DNA from: Lingula anatina
Taxonomy: Eukaryota > Brachiopoda > Lingulata > Lingulida > Lingulidae
Length of the DNA stretch: 49,342 bases
Assembly: GCF_001039355.2 (NCBI RefSeq)
Contig: NW_019775444.1
Location: forward strand, 146,854-196,195
Direction of reading: 5' to 3'
Shown piece by piece: positions 1-13,136 of the stretch. The notes under the pieces were generated by a model. The model saw only the letters and a program-made list of their open reading frames with translations. It searched no databases and had not been told where the DNA came from. A program made the position numbers and the translations under genes. Numbering within the stretch: the first letter of the stretch is position 1; every line of letters starts with the position of its first letter.

Positions 1-75
<75 letters not shown>
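1..75. repeat. (CT)n microsatellite at the left edge
   Basis: An uninterrupted CT dinucleotide run opens the window. It lies in sequence that is probably a SPAG17 intron. A contig boundary at such a repeat would be unsurprising. Confidence 0.97.
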
Positions 76-78
<3 letters not shown>

Positions 79-1017
79 CAAATACTATCACCACCACCAT
101 CACCAGCAATTGCCCTTGTATACATGTACTTATACATATTTTGGATTTTCATTTCAATGTGAAATACATGTATTTGCATAAAAATCAAATACAATTCTTA
201 CTCAACAACACACTTGTAACAAACATTTATAGCAGTCAAACAAATGAAAATGACAAACAGAGATAATTTCTCTTTCCAAAAAAAAGCACTCAAAGATTTC
301 ACAGAACATGCATAAGAGTGTTTACTGAAAAATAAGTGAAGAAATGCATTTTCTATCAAGCTCTGACATTTTGCCTGTCCTAATTATATCCTATTAAAGC
401 AGTCTAATAATATTTGTTCTTTTTTGTTCCGATTCTATTAATCAGTAACTGGCTATACTAGACAATATTTTTCATTTGGCAAATACACATTTGCATGAAT
501 CACAATGAAAATAGCTTGTCTGTAAGGACTCCCACCACCATCTTAACACACTAGCCATATCACATATCTTAATATGTGACAAAAATAAACACCTCATGCA
601 AGTAAAAAGCCTTTAAAACACACATCTGATACTGAAGCCTGAAGTTTGAAAAGAGCTGCAACTCTACTAAAAAGAATATAACAGATGGCTGAAAATCAAA
701 AAAACAAAAAATCTAAGTTATAAAATATCAAAATCAAATTTACCCATTCCACATGCTGGTTGCCAGGCTGCAAGCACAAAATTAGCCATTTCATCCATTA
801 TACAATTCCATCCATAATAACTGTAGATATCTATACAGTCTAATCCACATCTATTTGAAAATTGTCATATATTATAACTGATACTAGATGTTAGTAAATC
901 AATATAAAGGAAGGAAGGGGTTATACAAACTTCAATTTAAAATCCTTCAAGAACACTAAACATTTGATTTGTCATACTGATGAATACAAGACAATTTCTG
1001 AATACTTTAATTCTAAC
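76..1017. other. Non-coding stretch, probably SPAG17 intron
   Basis: AT-rich DNA with no exon I could join to the SPAG17 reading frame. The last recognised SPAG17 exon ends with a donor site at 1016-1017 (minus strand, AAG then GTTAG), so this is most simply the next intron and the remaining exons lie outside the window. Confidence 0.6.
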
Positions 1018-4000
1018 CTTTTTCTGTGCAGATTTGATCCTCTTCTCATTCTTCTGCCTCTCTAACTCCTCTGCCTCCTGCCTCAGTCTGTCCATCTCCT
1101 CCTTCTGTGCCTTCAGGGAGCCTGCTCTGATGAATGGATTGCTCTGTGCTGAGTCTGGTCTCTCAGTGCTGCTGCCACGAGATCCTTTGGGACTCTTTGA
1201 TCTGGCCCCTAAAATTTAAATTGGCACACATGCCAACAGAATTGTTTGTTTGACAAGAAATAACGGATCGATAATCAATTATCAGTGTTATTTACAAACA
1301 TCTACAGTCAAGTTCCGGGTTAAATTTTATCAGCACACTTATATTAGTTTATGTGCACATCCACACACACCCAGTGACATTAACAATAGCATATATGCAC
1401 ACACACACACACAGATTTTTATTTTAAATTTGCTATGTTCTTACAACAAATCTAACTTTAATAAACAATTTCAATTGTGAAAACAAATGTGAATCCCAGT
1501 CTAATGACACACTTACTTGGCGATTTAGCTCGAGGTGATTTGGCTCTTCCTTTCTTTGTACTGGATGGTGTGGCTGCCACAGCATCTTGCAGCCTCAACT
1601 TTTCCACCTCATTGGCCAGAAGATTGGCCTGGTATGCTGCTTCTTCCTCCTTCAGCCAGTCCTCTATGTCTGGTGCAACATGCTCCAAATAATTTCTTTG
1701 TAAAGGATGAGAATAAATTAAGAATTATGTTTAAAAAGCTCTAGGTTATAACTATTAAAATAATAATAATTCTTCTGATATTACCAGAGAATATGGCTTA
1801 TTTTATAAATAAAAGAAATTATTACACCTATAATGAGAAGGTGCTATCATCCTTCCCGAAGTGAGGTCAAAAAGTCTTCTTTTTTTTTTGTCTGACCACT
1901 TAGAACAAGACTACAGAGAGATTAGTCATGGCACTATGACAGAGCTGGCATATTTACCTAAAGCCCACATTGGCATGAAGTTTAACAGACCAGGTGGTGT
2001 GGTTCTGCATCTCCCTGTTTTGTGGGTTGTGCAGCACCACCATCAGGGAGTGGTCCCTCTTGTGATAATAGGTGTCCACATAGGGCAGGCTGTAGGATGC
2101 CTTCTGCAGGACCTGGAGAAGAACGTGGGGCTCAAAGTGTTCTGCAAAACACCAGCTGTCCAACTGTCTCTTCTGTGCATCCACCACTTCATCCATGCTC
2201 TCTTCTGGGGTCTTTGTGGGTTCTTCCTTCGATATCTGCTCCTCTATTTCATCCTTTAGAGCTATGGGTCTGGAGGGGATGGGGTTCCCACTCTCATCTC
2301 TTTCAAAGTGGACAGAATGTGCTGAAAATATAAGTTGACCATATATACTTGTACTTAATTAATCGGGATTTCAGAGGTCAGCAAGGCTATGACATCATGC
2401 AAACATTTCTGCTGAACATCTGTGTATATGAAATGTAAGACAAAAAGTGTAAATCAATGTTAGAGTAGCAATGCTGCATTTTGTCTTTAAACACAATTTT
2501 CAACAAATTCCATTAACAGTACTACTACTGTAATGCGAGGCAAACTGTAAACAAGGGTCTATTTTTGTTTGTCACAACAGACCAAGCAATCCAGGTCAGA
2601 ACAAATAATTGTCTCAATTGCTATATCAGAAGGACCATCAAGAGACATAGCTAGGAGGTTATATAATACTGACCAACCCTGTAATTACACACCTTACCTT
2701 TCCACATATAAATTAAATGAAACAAGGCAATAACTTACCACTCCTTGCTGAAGTAGCTGATCCTGGTTTATCAGACTTCTTCAGAATCCCGGGGGTGGTT
2801 GGTCTTGACCCCTGTCCACTGCCAGCCTGAGAGGAAGAGGCAGACTGGGGCCTTGAGTTAGTCTGGTTTACTTTTTGTTGACTGGTGGCTCGAGCTTTCC
2901 AAAAGAATTGATTTGCCATAATAAACAATTGGTAAAAAATAAAAAGATATTTGATAAAATGTGTTCTTAATCCAATACATAACTGTTTCAACATATGTTC
3001 CATGTTATTCAGAAGTCAGTAAAAAAACAAATGATGAGTTTTAATAAAAAAAAAAATTTAAGTTCCCATCAGAGGTCAAATGAAGAGAATTTAACCCCCT
3101 CCCCCCAAAACATAATAAATAAAAATAAAAAAGAGAAATAAGCGAGTATTTTCATGTATGTCTCTATAAATAACTGCATTGCAGTGAAGAGTGAACAAAG
3201 CAGAATTCCATATCAGAAGGTGAGGGTGACTTACTAAAGTCTAAGTCAAGAGTGTTAGGTGTTGGTGAGAGAGGACGGGGATAGGGGCTGAGAATTCCAT
3301 CCACATCATAAGAAGAAGGCAAAAGCTCTGGTTCTAAAACATCTACAGAGGAGAGAGGAAATGAGGAGAAAAGAATGCAATAAAGCAAAGTGTAGAACAC
3401 ACAAGACTCATTAAAACTGATGATGAAAGTTGTCTGTGCACCAAGAAAGAAAATGCAAGAAAAAATGTCAAATTCATTAAATTCTATCATTATGAAAAAA
3501 GTTTAAGGATATTTCAACTATTAAGCATTTAAGAAAACACTGCAGAAAACTCCCAGTGGTACAATAAAAAGCAAGCTACCGGTAGAAGTGATACATATGC
3601 CAAAAGAGCTAGTATGATTTTTTCTAATGCCATTCTAGACATTTTCTACCTGCAGAAAGTGTGCAAACTTATCCCTAAGCCACTCGCACATAACATCATG
3701 CCAACCACCTCTGTACCTGAGTTGATTTCATCCTCCAGAGAATTCTCAGACAAAGCTTCTTTCAGAGCTTCAATTTTTTCCTCCACTTTCTCCCCCATAG
3801 GAATCATTCCCTTAAAGAATGGGTAAGGGTCGTCCCATGGTACAGCAGTGTGGAACAGTGGGATAGCCCCTACCATCCCAGTCTCCTCTGTCTCTATCAA
3901 GTCCATACACTCAAACACGAACTGCTTGAAAGCACGGTCAATTTCTAAAAAAATGATATACATGTATGTTTTACTAAAGTAAGTCACAGTGTTACCATTG

Positions 4001-7000
4001 GAACTTAAAACAATTTTTAAATGGTGACACAAAGGATTGAAAATGTTTGATGGCATCAAAAAAAAATTGGTAGTACAGAATAGTATTTATTGATTATAAA
4101 AAAGGTATGATATTTTGTTTTTGTTGCAGATTTAAAAAATATTTTTTCTTTTATTCAATATATACATTTGAGTTCTTGCTTAAAGTAATACTGTATTTTA
4201 AACGACTATCTGTATTTTTTATATGGAATACAGCTCTTTTTAAGCACTTTTTTCTATATACATTTTTGAGCTCCAGCAATAGTGCACTTGTAAGGCTAAA
4301 CAGCAGACTTTTACCTGAAGGTGTCAGTCCTTCAGTTGCACAAAAATGGATCAACTCCTGAAGCCGTGCTGCTCTTTCCTTTGCCACTTTATTGGAGGGC
4401 TGTTCAAAATTTGCTAGCTTGGCAAATGGTAAATACTGCAGCATGTCGAGCTCAGCTTCCTTGGGGTTGAACCCATTGATGGAGTGCAGGTGGTGTGTGC
4501 GCTCAGACAGATGATCACTGTGGTTTAGGAGGAGGGGACCTTTAAAGACTTCAGGTTTCTTCTCAGGCTCATCAAACTCATCAGCCAAAAGCTTGAATTA
4601 AAATGAAACAAATATCTACGTAAAATGCTTATTTTAAAAACAAGAAAAAAAGTGCCAACAAAAATGGAATCCTTCAAAACTGATTTGTAGCAATGCACTG
4701 CAGTACACACAGTCAAATCACAGTTCTATTTTACCTCACCGTGATAAACAAAATTAGACATCTTAAATCTTAATCTAAAAACATGAATCCTTTACCTGTT
4801 GTTCCTCCTTAGACAAAGACAATTTAAAGGCAATTCCACTAATGTGAGCAGCCAGCTGGTTGTCCAGGCCATCAGGTCTAGTGGGGAGAGGGGTTTCACT
4901 GGGGGGTTCTTTCTCTGTCTCCGTGGCCTGGATCTGCTCCAGCATGCAGTGCATTATCAGTGGCACACTGACACTTTCCTGGGGGACAGAATTCATCAGG
5001 TCATTGTAGTACCTCATGTCCACCTCTTGAGGAACTGGAGCTCCACTAGGGGCTCCCTCTGGTGGCTGGGCTGCAGGAGCTCCACCTTGGGGTGTAGGAG
5101 TTGGGGCCGCTGGGGGTGCACCACCCTCTATTATACAATTGAATAAATTAAAAATGTTTTTATGACTTGTTGTGAATTGTTAACTGATTTTACAAAAAGT
5201 CAATCTTTTGTCTTTTCTGTCTTTCTCTTATAGATTTATCTATCTTGATTATTTATCTTCTTTTATTTATTTATTTATTATTTTTTTTTTTTGAAAGTTG
5301 GCGTTACTTGAACAAAAATAAACACACTAAAAAACCATTTACAATCGAATCTGATTAATATTGCAATTTAACACAATCAAGAGTAAACATTCAATTGTAC
5401 CATCTGAAAAGATATATGGCAAGTTATGACATCTAAGCAAGCTACCTATCAGAAGTTTTATAAAATATGTAACTCTGCTAAAGATATATATAGAACTATG
5501 CAATTTACCTGGCGGCGGCTGTGCAGGTGGAGCCTCACCATAGACAGGTATACGTAATAAGTTCATGTTGGTGAGGTATGTCTGATAAAGCCTTTTGGCA
5601 TCAAGTAGGTCATAAGCCATGCAGGCAAGATCCTCAAATAAGAGTGTACCAAAATTGGTCTGAAACATAAAAATGAAGAACAGTTTGGAAATAGCATTGA
5701 TATATAACAAACTGTCTATCAAACTGTTTATCAAAAAAATTAACAAATTTAGATTATAATCACAGACTCAAGTAACATAAGTGAGCAAATGTTAAAAAAG
5801 AAAAGAAAAAACATTTTAACAGTAACAGTTATAATAATTTAAGGTAATAACTCTCCAACTGTTTAATGTATGTTATATATGGAATTTTTGTGCTTAACGT
5901 TGAATGTGAGGAAATGTGATAAAATGGGCGTGTTACATGTTTATATGAATAAGAATTATAAAAGACCTAATCAGATCATTTCATACCTTTTTCTCATTAT
6001 CCTCTAGGTTATCAGGTATAATGGCTTCTTTCACAGTGTATTCAAGTCTTGCTACATCATGGAGCTTGGAGTTGTGGGGTTGGTTTTGCATGATAGGAAG
6101 AATATCTCTCCAGAATTTTTTGAGCTCTTTCTGCTTTTTCAGTTTCTTTTGCAGAGCTTCTTCTTCAAGAGCTAAGACATGAAGACGAAACATTCAATTT
6201 TTTTAAATTGGGCCTAAATGTGTTAGATCTAAATTATCAATTTTTTAAAGAACAGTTTTCATTACTTGTTTTCAGGCATAGCAAGCATTAGCCATGCGTG
6301 ACCTATTCACTTAGTTGATTGCAATCAAATTGTATCTAGTGACTTTCACATCCAGGAACCACTAAAATGACTGCTGCTACTCATACATTTTTGAAAATCA
6401 TTTACATTTTTTAAAAATTTCTACATACCAAGTGTTTTCTCATCTTTCTCTGGTGGTACCTCCCCCTCAGGAAGTGGTGCCGGAGGGGGTGTGGCATATC
6501 TGCTGTAGTCTTCTGATTGGATCTTAACAATGGCATCTATGTTAAGGCCCAGGTCAGACATAAAGACTGGCAGGTGAGGGTGGTTAAAACCATACACAAA
6601 GATGTAGTGTTGGGGACCATCATCAGGCTCATCGTCTGAAGTGAAAGAGTGTAATTGAAGGTCTGACACCAAGACAAACTACAGATGGGAGTTAACATGC
6701 AAGTAATTTTGTCTGGTAGAAGGTCGACATTCTGTAAAAAACGTGCACATAATTAAAGTAAGCTTCATGGCATTTGATTGGCATTTGCGGTTAATAGTCA
6801 TAATTAGGGTGTTGGGTGAGAAAGCTTGAACTAAGGATAGTCTATAGATCTTCTTAAGTTGCGCCCCACGAGAAAGAGCTTTTTATATTTAAAATAGAAA
6901 CTAAGTCTTTTACCCCTGTCAAGCAGAACAAATGTTGTACAAACTGAGCTCTTCTCAAACCACAACGAATGTCAAATTAACCAGAAAAATGGGACAGGTG

Positions 7001-10000
7001 AATAAGCTCTAATATCTGAACTCTTTGGTTGATTAGAATCTTAGAAGAGAAAACCTGCATGTATCTGATGACCCCATACGACATAAAATTATAGGTGGGA
7101 AACCCATTAAGAATTAGGAACTCAAGATCAGACCCGATAACAGAGGCATCTTAGCTTACATCTTGCCATTAAAGTGAATATAAAACATATTACCATGGTC
7201 AAGTGAATGGTGTCTACTTTGAGAGGGAGTTAGCAGCTATTTGCCCAAAGGAGATAAATTTATTCAGAGAGAGATCATATACTGTAAACTTCACAACAAT
7301 AAATACACAAGAAGCTGCTTTAAAGATTGCAATGGTGCAAATAACAGTATATCTCACCAATATATTTGCTGTCCAGGTCTTCTTCTCCCCTCTTCCTCAA
7401 TTTGCTCCCTACTTTGGCCGAGGGAGGCTCAGGGGTCTTCTTTCCACCTTTTCCTTTGGCAGGTGACTTGCTTCTCTCTTTACCACCACCCTTTGCAGCT
7501 TTTTCTCTGTCTGCAGCATTCTGAGAATAACAAAATAAACATATATACAACATGTATAATGATATTGTGATAATCTATTCCTGTTTTTTTTTAAGTCAAA
7601 CATCATGCCAGTGAAGAGTATTCATTTATGTAATTCATTAAATTAAAAGTCTTTAGATTTATGAGTCTGATTGATTTAAGAAAGTGATGATAAAAATATA
7701 AATAATAAAAATGCATTATTAACAGAGACATCTAGTGATCCCTATTATGTTCGATGTTTATATAGCACAATGTTTTCTTACTGCATAAAAGATCATATTT
7801 GGGTTAATCAGTGTTATGGCTTTTAAGAGCAACTAGTCCATAGACAATTTATACACTTACACATGCTATGGGTATTTATTTATTTATTCTTTTAATACCC
7901 CAGTCCTTGTTACCTCAATGATGGCAAATCAATTTCATTCAAAAATACATGCATATATGTTTGACAAACCAGTATCAATGAAATTCAATAAGACAAATAA
8001 ATGTAAAGTCATATTAGAAATTGGATATAATGAACTTACTCTTTACTCAGTGTTAAATTGACTTGATACAGTAACTAGAGATCAGCAAATTATATCATAA
8101 AGCACAGCCATAGTAATATATAAAAGCATGCTTACATACGTAAATACCAGTATGCACACTATAACCTAAAAAATGTTTATTGCCAAAAACATATTTTCCA
8201 TGCATTTTTTTTATCCAAGTAAGTGTTTTTTTCATTTAAATTTATGTTAATTTTTTCTTATCTATAACAAAAGCATAATGAAACTAGAAATAAAAAATAC
8301 TATAATGAAAATAAAACAATGGGAAATCACATATAGTATACATGTACTATCTAGAATAAAAAGAGACCCATGCACCTTAATCATAACTAACATCTAGCAT
8401 CCTACCTACTGCACATATAACCTTACCCTTTTCCCTTTGCCTGGTTTTATTCCCTTAGAATCACAAAACAAGTGAGATGTAATCAAGTGAATCAAACTAC
8501 ATACACAGAATATACTAAAACAAGTGCAATTTTAATATTTTGGAACATCAATGTGGTTTACAAATAAAATACACAATCTACGTGAAAAGTGTTCTATTAA
8601 CACATGTGCAATAAAAACATATTGAAACTTATATTACAACAAATAAAGTCTTTCACAATACCTTTTTTTCTGTTTCCCTTCTTTTTAAGTCATTACTTTT
8701 CACCCACAGTAGCTTAAACTTCATCAGTTTTGCCAACAGTGGAAGTGGAATTTCTTCATCATTGTCTATGTATGATTTCACACTTTCACAGATCTCCATG
8801 TGAGCAGGAGTCTCTTTCGTTTTCTTTCCTCCTCCTTTTCCACCAAGGTCTCTGACCTGTTTAAGCCAAAAAAAATCTGTACTAATGCATGTATTGTGTA
8901 AGATGAGAAACTTAACAATGTGTGTTATATGGTAAATAAAAAAATTACTGATGAATTACATATAAAGTAACATATAATAAGGACATATATACAATTTTTT
9001 TATTAATAACTAAAATTGCTTTTAATCATACTTTTTTCAGAATTGTGCACATATGAAAATACAAGGACAAAGACACAGATAAGATAATAAAATCAGTAAT
9101 TATACAATGCTTAAATTACTCACCTCTTCAAAAAGTTCATCTTTTGATATAACACTGAATAACCTTCTTATCCCACTCTGCACAACTCCAGCCAGAACAT
9201 CAAGATGTGAATAATCATGAAGTTTGTCTCCAACTAAAAATATAATACTTGCATTCCATGTTTCCTAAAAAGAAAAAAGGTAAATAGTTTATTGTTGGGT
9301 ACAAAGTGAATCATATTTTTTATTATTAACCTATATCTAATACAAGAAGCTTTTAATATAAATACTTACTCTTAGGAGTTCACTGAAAAAACTGACTCTT
9401 TTAAGAGAGATTTATTTCAAATAAGAGTAACAAAAACAACAAGCTGCTAGCAGGTCATCTGACGGATGTATCCAATCAACACACTGTATATAGCTGAGAC
9501 TTTATTTGAAAAAGGCAGTATTACCACGGTGCTCACTGTCAAACCAAAACTTTTTAAATAATTATCTTATAATTATTTTAAATAACTAAAAACTTCATTG
9601 TAAGTGTTTATTACTGCGAAGTATAAATAATAATAATAATACTTAAATTATTTCATACATTCAATTTTTGCACATGACAGAAAGTACTGGAACATTTAAA
9701 TATCCCTAATGTAAACAGGCAGTGTTGTGAAAAATAAGGGCTGTTTTTAAACATTTTAACCCGTTATCAATNAGTATTCATTTATGTAATTCATTAAATT
9801 AAAAGTCTTTAGATTTATGAGTCTGATTGATTTAAGAAAGTGATGATAAAAATATAAATAATAAAAATGCATTATTAACAGAGACATCTAGTGATCCCTA
9901 TTATGTTCGATGTTTATATAGCACAATGTTTTCTTACTGCATAAAAGATCATATTTGGGTTAATCAGTGTTATGGCTTTTAAGAGCAACTAGTCCATAGA

Positions 10001-12824
10001 CAATTTATACACTTACACATGCTATGGGTATTTATTTATTTATTCTTTTAATACCCCAGTCCTTGTTACCTCAATGATGGCAAATCAATTTCATTCAAAA
10101 ATACATGCATATATGTTTGACAAACCAGTATCAATGAAATTCAATAAGACAAATAAATGTAAAGTCATATTAGAAATTGGATATAATGAACTTACTCTTT
10201 ACTCAGTGTTAAATTGACTTGATACAGTAACTAGAGATCAGCAAATTATATCATAAAGCACAGCCATAGTAATATATAAAAGCATGCTTACATACGTAAA
10301 TACCAGTATGCACACTATAACCTAAAAAATGTTTATTGCCAAAAACATATTTTCCATGCATTTTTTTTATCCAAGTAAGTGTTTTTTTCATTTAAATTTA
10401 TGTTAATTTTTTCTTATCTATAACAAAAGCATAATGAAACTAGAAATAAAAAATACTATAATGAAAATAAAACAATGGGAAATCACATATAGTATACATG
10501 TACTATCTAGAATAAAAAGAGACCCATGCACCTTAATCATAACTAACATCTAGCATCCTACCTACTGCACATATAACCTTACCCTTTTCCCTTTGCCTGG
10601 TTTTATTCCCTTAGAATCACAAAACAAGTGAGATGTAATCAAGTGAATCAAACTACATACACAGAATATACTAAAACAAGTGCAATTTTAATATTTTGGA
10701 ACATCAATGTGGTTTACAAATAAAATACACAATCTACGTGAAAAGTGTTCTATTAACACATGTGCAATAAAAACATATTGAAACTTATATTACAACAAAT
10801 AAAGTCTTTCACAATACCTTTTTTTCTGTTTCCCTTCTTTTTAAGTCATTACTTTTCACCCACAGTAGCTTAAACTTCATCAGTTTTGCCAACAGTGGAA
10901 GTGGAATTTCTTCATCATTGTCTATGTATGATTTCACACTTTCACAGATCTCCATGTGAGCAGGAGTCTCCTTCGTTTTCTTTCCTCCTCCTTTTCCACC
11001 AAGGTCTCTGACCTGTTTAAGCCAAAAAAAATCTGTACTAATGCATGTATTGTGTAAGATGAGAAACTTAACAATGTGTGTTATATGGTAAATAAAAAAA
11101 TTACTGATGAATTACATATAAAGTAACATATAATAAGGACATATATACAATTTTTTTATTAATAACTAAAATTGCTTTTAATCATACTTTTTTCAGAATT
11201 GTGCACATATGAAAATACAAGGACAAAGACACAGATAAGATAATAAAATCAGTAATTATACAATGCTTAAATTACTCACCTCTTCAAAAAGTTCATCTTT
11301 TGATATAACACTGAATAACCTTCTTATCCCACTCTGCACAACTCCAGCCAGAACATCAAGATGTGAATAATCATNTAAAAACATATTGAAACTTATATTA
11401 CAACAAATAAAGTCTTTCACAATACCTTTTTTTCTGTTTCCCTTCTTTTTAAGTCATTACTTTTCACCCACAGTAGCTTAAACTTCATCAGTTTTGCCAA
11501 CAGTGGAAGTGGAATTTCTTCATCATTGTCTATGTATGATTTCACACTTTCACAGATCTCCATGTGAGCAGGAGTCTCTTTCGTTTTCTTTCCTCCTCCT
11601 TTTCCACCAAGGTCTCTGACCTGTTTAAGCCAAAAAAAATCTGTACTAATGCATGTATTGTGTAAGATGAGAAACTTAACAATGTGTGTTATATGGTAAA
11701 TAAAAAAATTACTGATGAATTACATATAAAGTAACATATAATAAGGACATATATACAATTTTTTTATTAATAACTAAAATTGCTTTTAATCATACTTTTT
11801 TCAGAATTGTGCACATATGAAGATACAAGGACAAAGACACAGATAAGATAATAAAATCAGTAATTATACAATGCTTAAATTACTCACCTCTTCAAAAAGT
11901 TCATCTTTTGATATAACACTGAATAACCTTCTTATCCCACTCTGCACAACTCCAGCAAGAACATCAAGATGTGAATAATCATGAAGTTTGTCTCCAACTA
12001 AAAATATAATACTTGCATTCCATGTTTCCTAAAAAGAAAAAAGGTAAATAGTTTATTGTTGGGTACAAAGTGAATCATATTTTTTATTATTAACCTATAT
12101 CTAATACAAGAAGCTTTTAATATAAATACTTACTCTTAGGAGTTCACTGAAAAAACTGACTCTTTTAAGAGAGATTTATTTCAAATAAGAGTAACAAAAA
12201 CAACAAGCTGCTAGCAGGTCATCTGACGGATGTATCCAATCAACACACTGTATATAGCTGAGACTTTATTTGAAAAAGGCAGTATTACCACGGTGCTCAC
12301 TGTCAAACCAAAACTTTTTAAATAATTATCTTATAATTATTTTAAATAACTAAAAACTTCATTGTAAGTGTTTATTACTGCGAAGTATAAATAATAATAA
12401 TAATACTTAAATTATTTCATACATTCAATTTTTGCACATGACAGAAAGTACTGGAACATTTAAATATCCCTAATGTAAACAGGCAGTGTTGTGAAAAATA
12501 AGGGCTGTTTTTAAACATTTTAACCCGTTATCAATGAATAAAAACAAATCCGTATTAGCATTTTATCAGTGAGCACAAATTTGACTCTCAAATTCAAACA
12601 TCATTTGTTCTTGTTATTTTTACTTAATAAACACAACGCAAACATAACGTCGATAATTTAAAATTTCAACTAACGTCAATTTTTGTTTTGATGTTGATCG
12701 CAATCAGGAATAGAAGTCTAAAAAGCATAGTTCTAACCTCAATAAACTGTGCTTGCATTAATGCCTGTTCCCATCTTGCCATACCCGCCGAACCTGCACC
12801 ACTTTTAGCTCGTTTTTTAGACAT
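1018..12824 (-). CDS. SPAG17: Sperm-associated antigen 17 (central-pair protein PF6 homologue), N-terminal part
   Basis: SPAG17 is a large scaffold of the C1a projection on the axonemal central pair, needed for ciliary and flagellar motility. I assemble 16 exons that stay in frame (997 codons), 5' to 3': 12738-12824, 11888-12028, 11426-11620, 8427-8453 (27-nt candidate), 7358-7520, 6429-6635, 5987-6171, 5509-5659, 4796-5127, 4315-4591, 3717-3944, 3235-3342, 2739-2894, 1958-2321, 1517-1695, 1018-1208. Family-like stretches include DEPDDGPQHYIFVYGF, HDVARLEYTVKEA, EVDMRYYNDL, PLIMHCMLEQ and HANVGFRNYLEHV. The start MSKKRAK is followed by WEQALMQAQF, like the vertebrate N-terminus. Linkers are rich in Lys/Ser/Pro. 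Exons 2 and 3 occur two to three times because of an assembly duplication; equivalent copies are 9124-9264 and 11280-11374 (cut) for exon 2, and 8662-8856 and 10818-11012 for exon 3. The vertebrate protein is about 2,200 aa, so more than half lies beyond the left edge. Confidence 0.93.
7617..9771. repeat. Copy A of the triplicated SPAG17 5' segment
   Basis: This segment is continuous with the rest of the gene on its left. Bases 7617-9218 recur at 9773-11374 (offset 2156) and bases 8612-9771 recur at 11376-12535 (offset 2764), almost without change. It carries SPAG17 exon 3 (8662-8856), exon 2 (9124-9264) and the 27-nt candidate exon 4 (8427-8453). It stops exactly at the N at 9772. Confidence 0.95.
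9773..11374. repeat. Copy B of the SPAG17 5' segment, bounded by single N bases
   Basis: A 1,602-bp near-identical copy of 7617-9218, bounded by N at 9772 and N at 11375. I noticed one substitution (T in copy A, C at about 10971 in copy B, inside exon 3). It repeats exon 4 (10583-10609) and exon 3 (10818-11012), and truncates exon 2 in mid-exon (11280-11374). A coding exon ending at an N, plus near-identity through intron sequence, indicates an unmerged overlapping contig and not a real tandem duplication. Confidence 0.93.
11376..12535. repeat. Copy C of the SPAG17 5' segment, joined to exon 1
   Basis: A 1,160-bp copy of 8612-9771 that begins directly after the N at 11375 and runs on into unique sequence and SPAG17 exon 1. 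It contains intact exon 3 (11426-11620) and exon 2 (11888-12028). It differs from copies A and B at a few bases, for example a G within about 11820-11823 and an A near 11957, which suggests the other haplotype. Confidence 0.93.
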
Positions 12825-13136
12825 CGTTATGTATTCTCCCCGTTAATCAGCCAGGATAAATATATATTTCAGATAATCGTGGAGGCCGCCATTTTGTTGT
12901 CAGATGTATCCAGGAAGTACAGGCACTAATACAAATAGGAATTTTACCGAACACTGGAAAATAAATTGTGGCAGAAAAGCCAAAATTCATGGTTTACATA
13001 TATTTTACTTTTCCACTTTCTGATTCTGATTATTTGTTACTATTATAAACCTCTTTGAGCAATATTACTCAAGTTTTTATTCGATCTTTGTTTTCGTTTA
13101 TAAATTGACCCAGTTTAACTGTAACCTTGACCTACA
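12825..13136. promoter_or_regulatory. Shared divergent promoter region of SPAG17 and MECR with a YY1-type motif
   Basis: The two start codons are 312 bp apart in head-to-head orientation. At 12885-12896 the plus strand reads GCCGCCATTTTG, the reverse complement of the YY1-type core CAAAATGGCGGC often found near transcription starts of housekeeping genes. It lies about 61-72 bp upstream of the SPAG17 ATG. No convincing TATA box or RFX X-box was seen. Bidirectional use is inferred from the layout. Confidence 0.55.

Noticed and set aside
1861-2333. Plus-strand open frames of 132 and 103 aa
   Set aside because: They are antisense to SPAG17 exon 14, whose minus-strand frame matches the family.
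9124-11620. Real tandem duplication of SPAG17 exons 2 and 3
   Set aside because: The copies are near-identical through introns and are bounded by N bases, one of them inside an exon, which fits unmerged contigs better.
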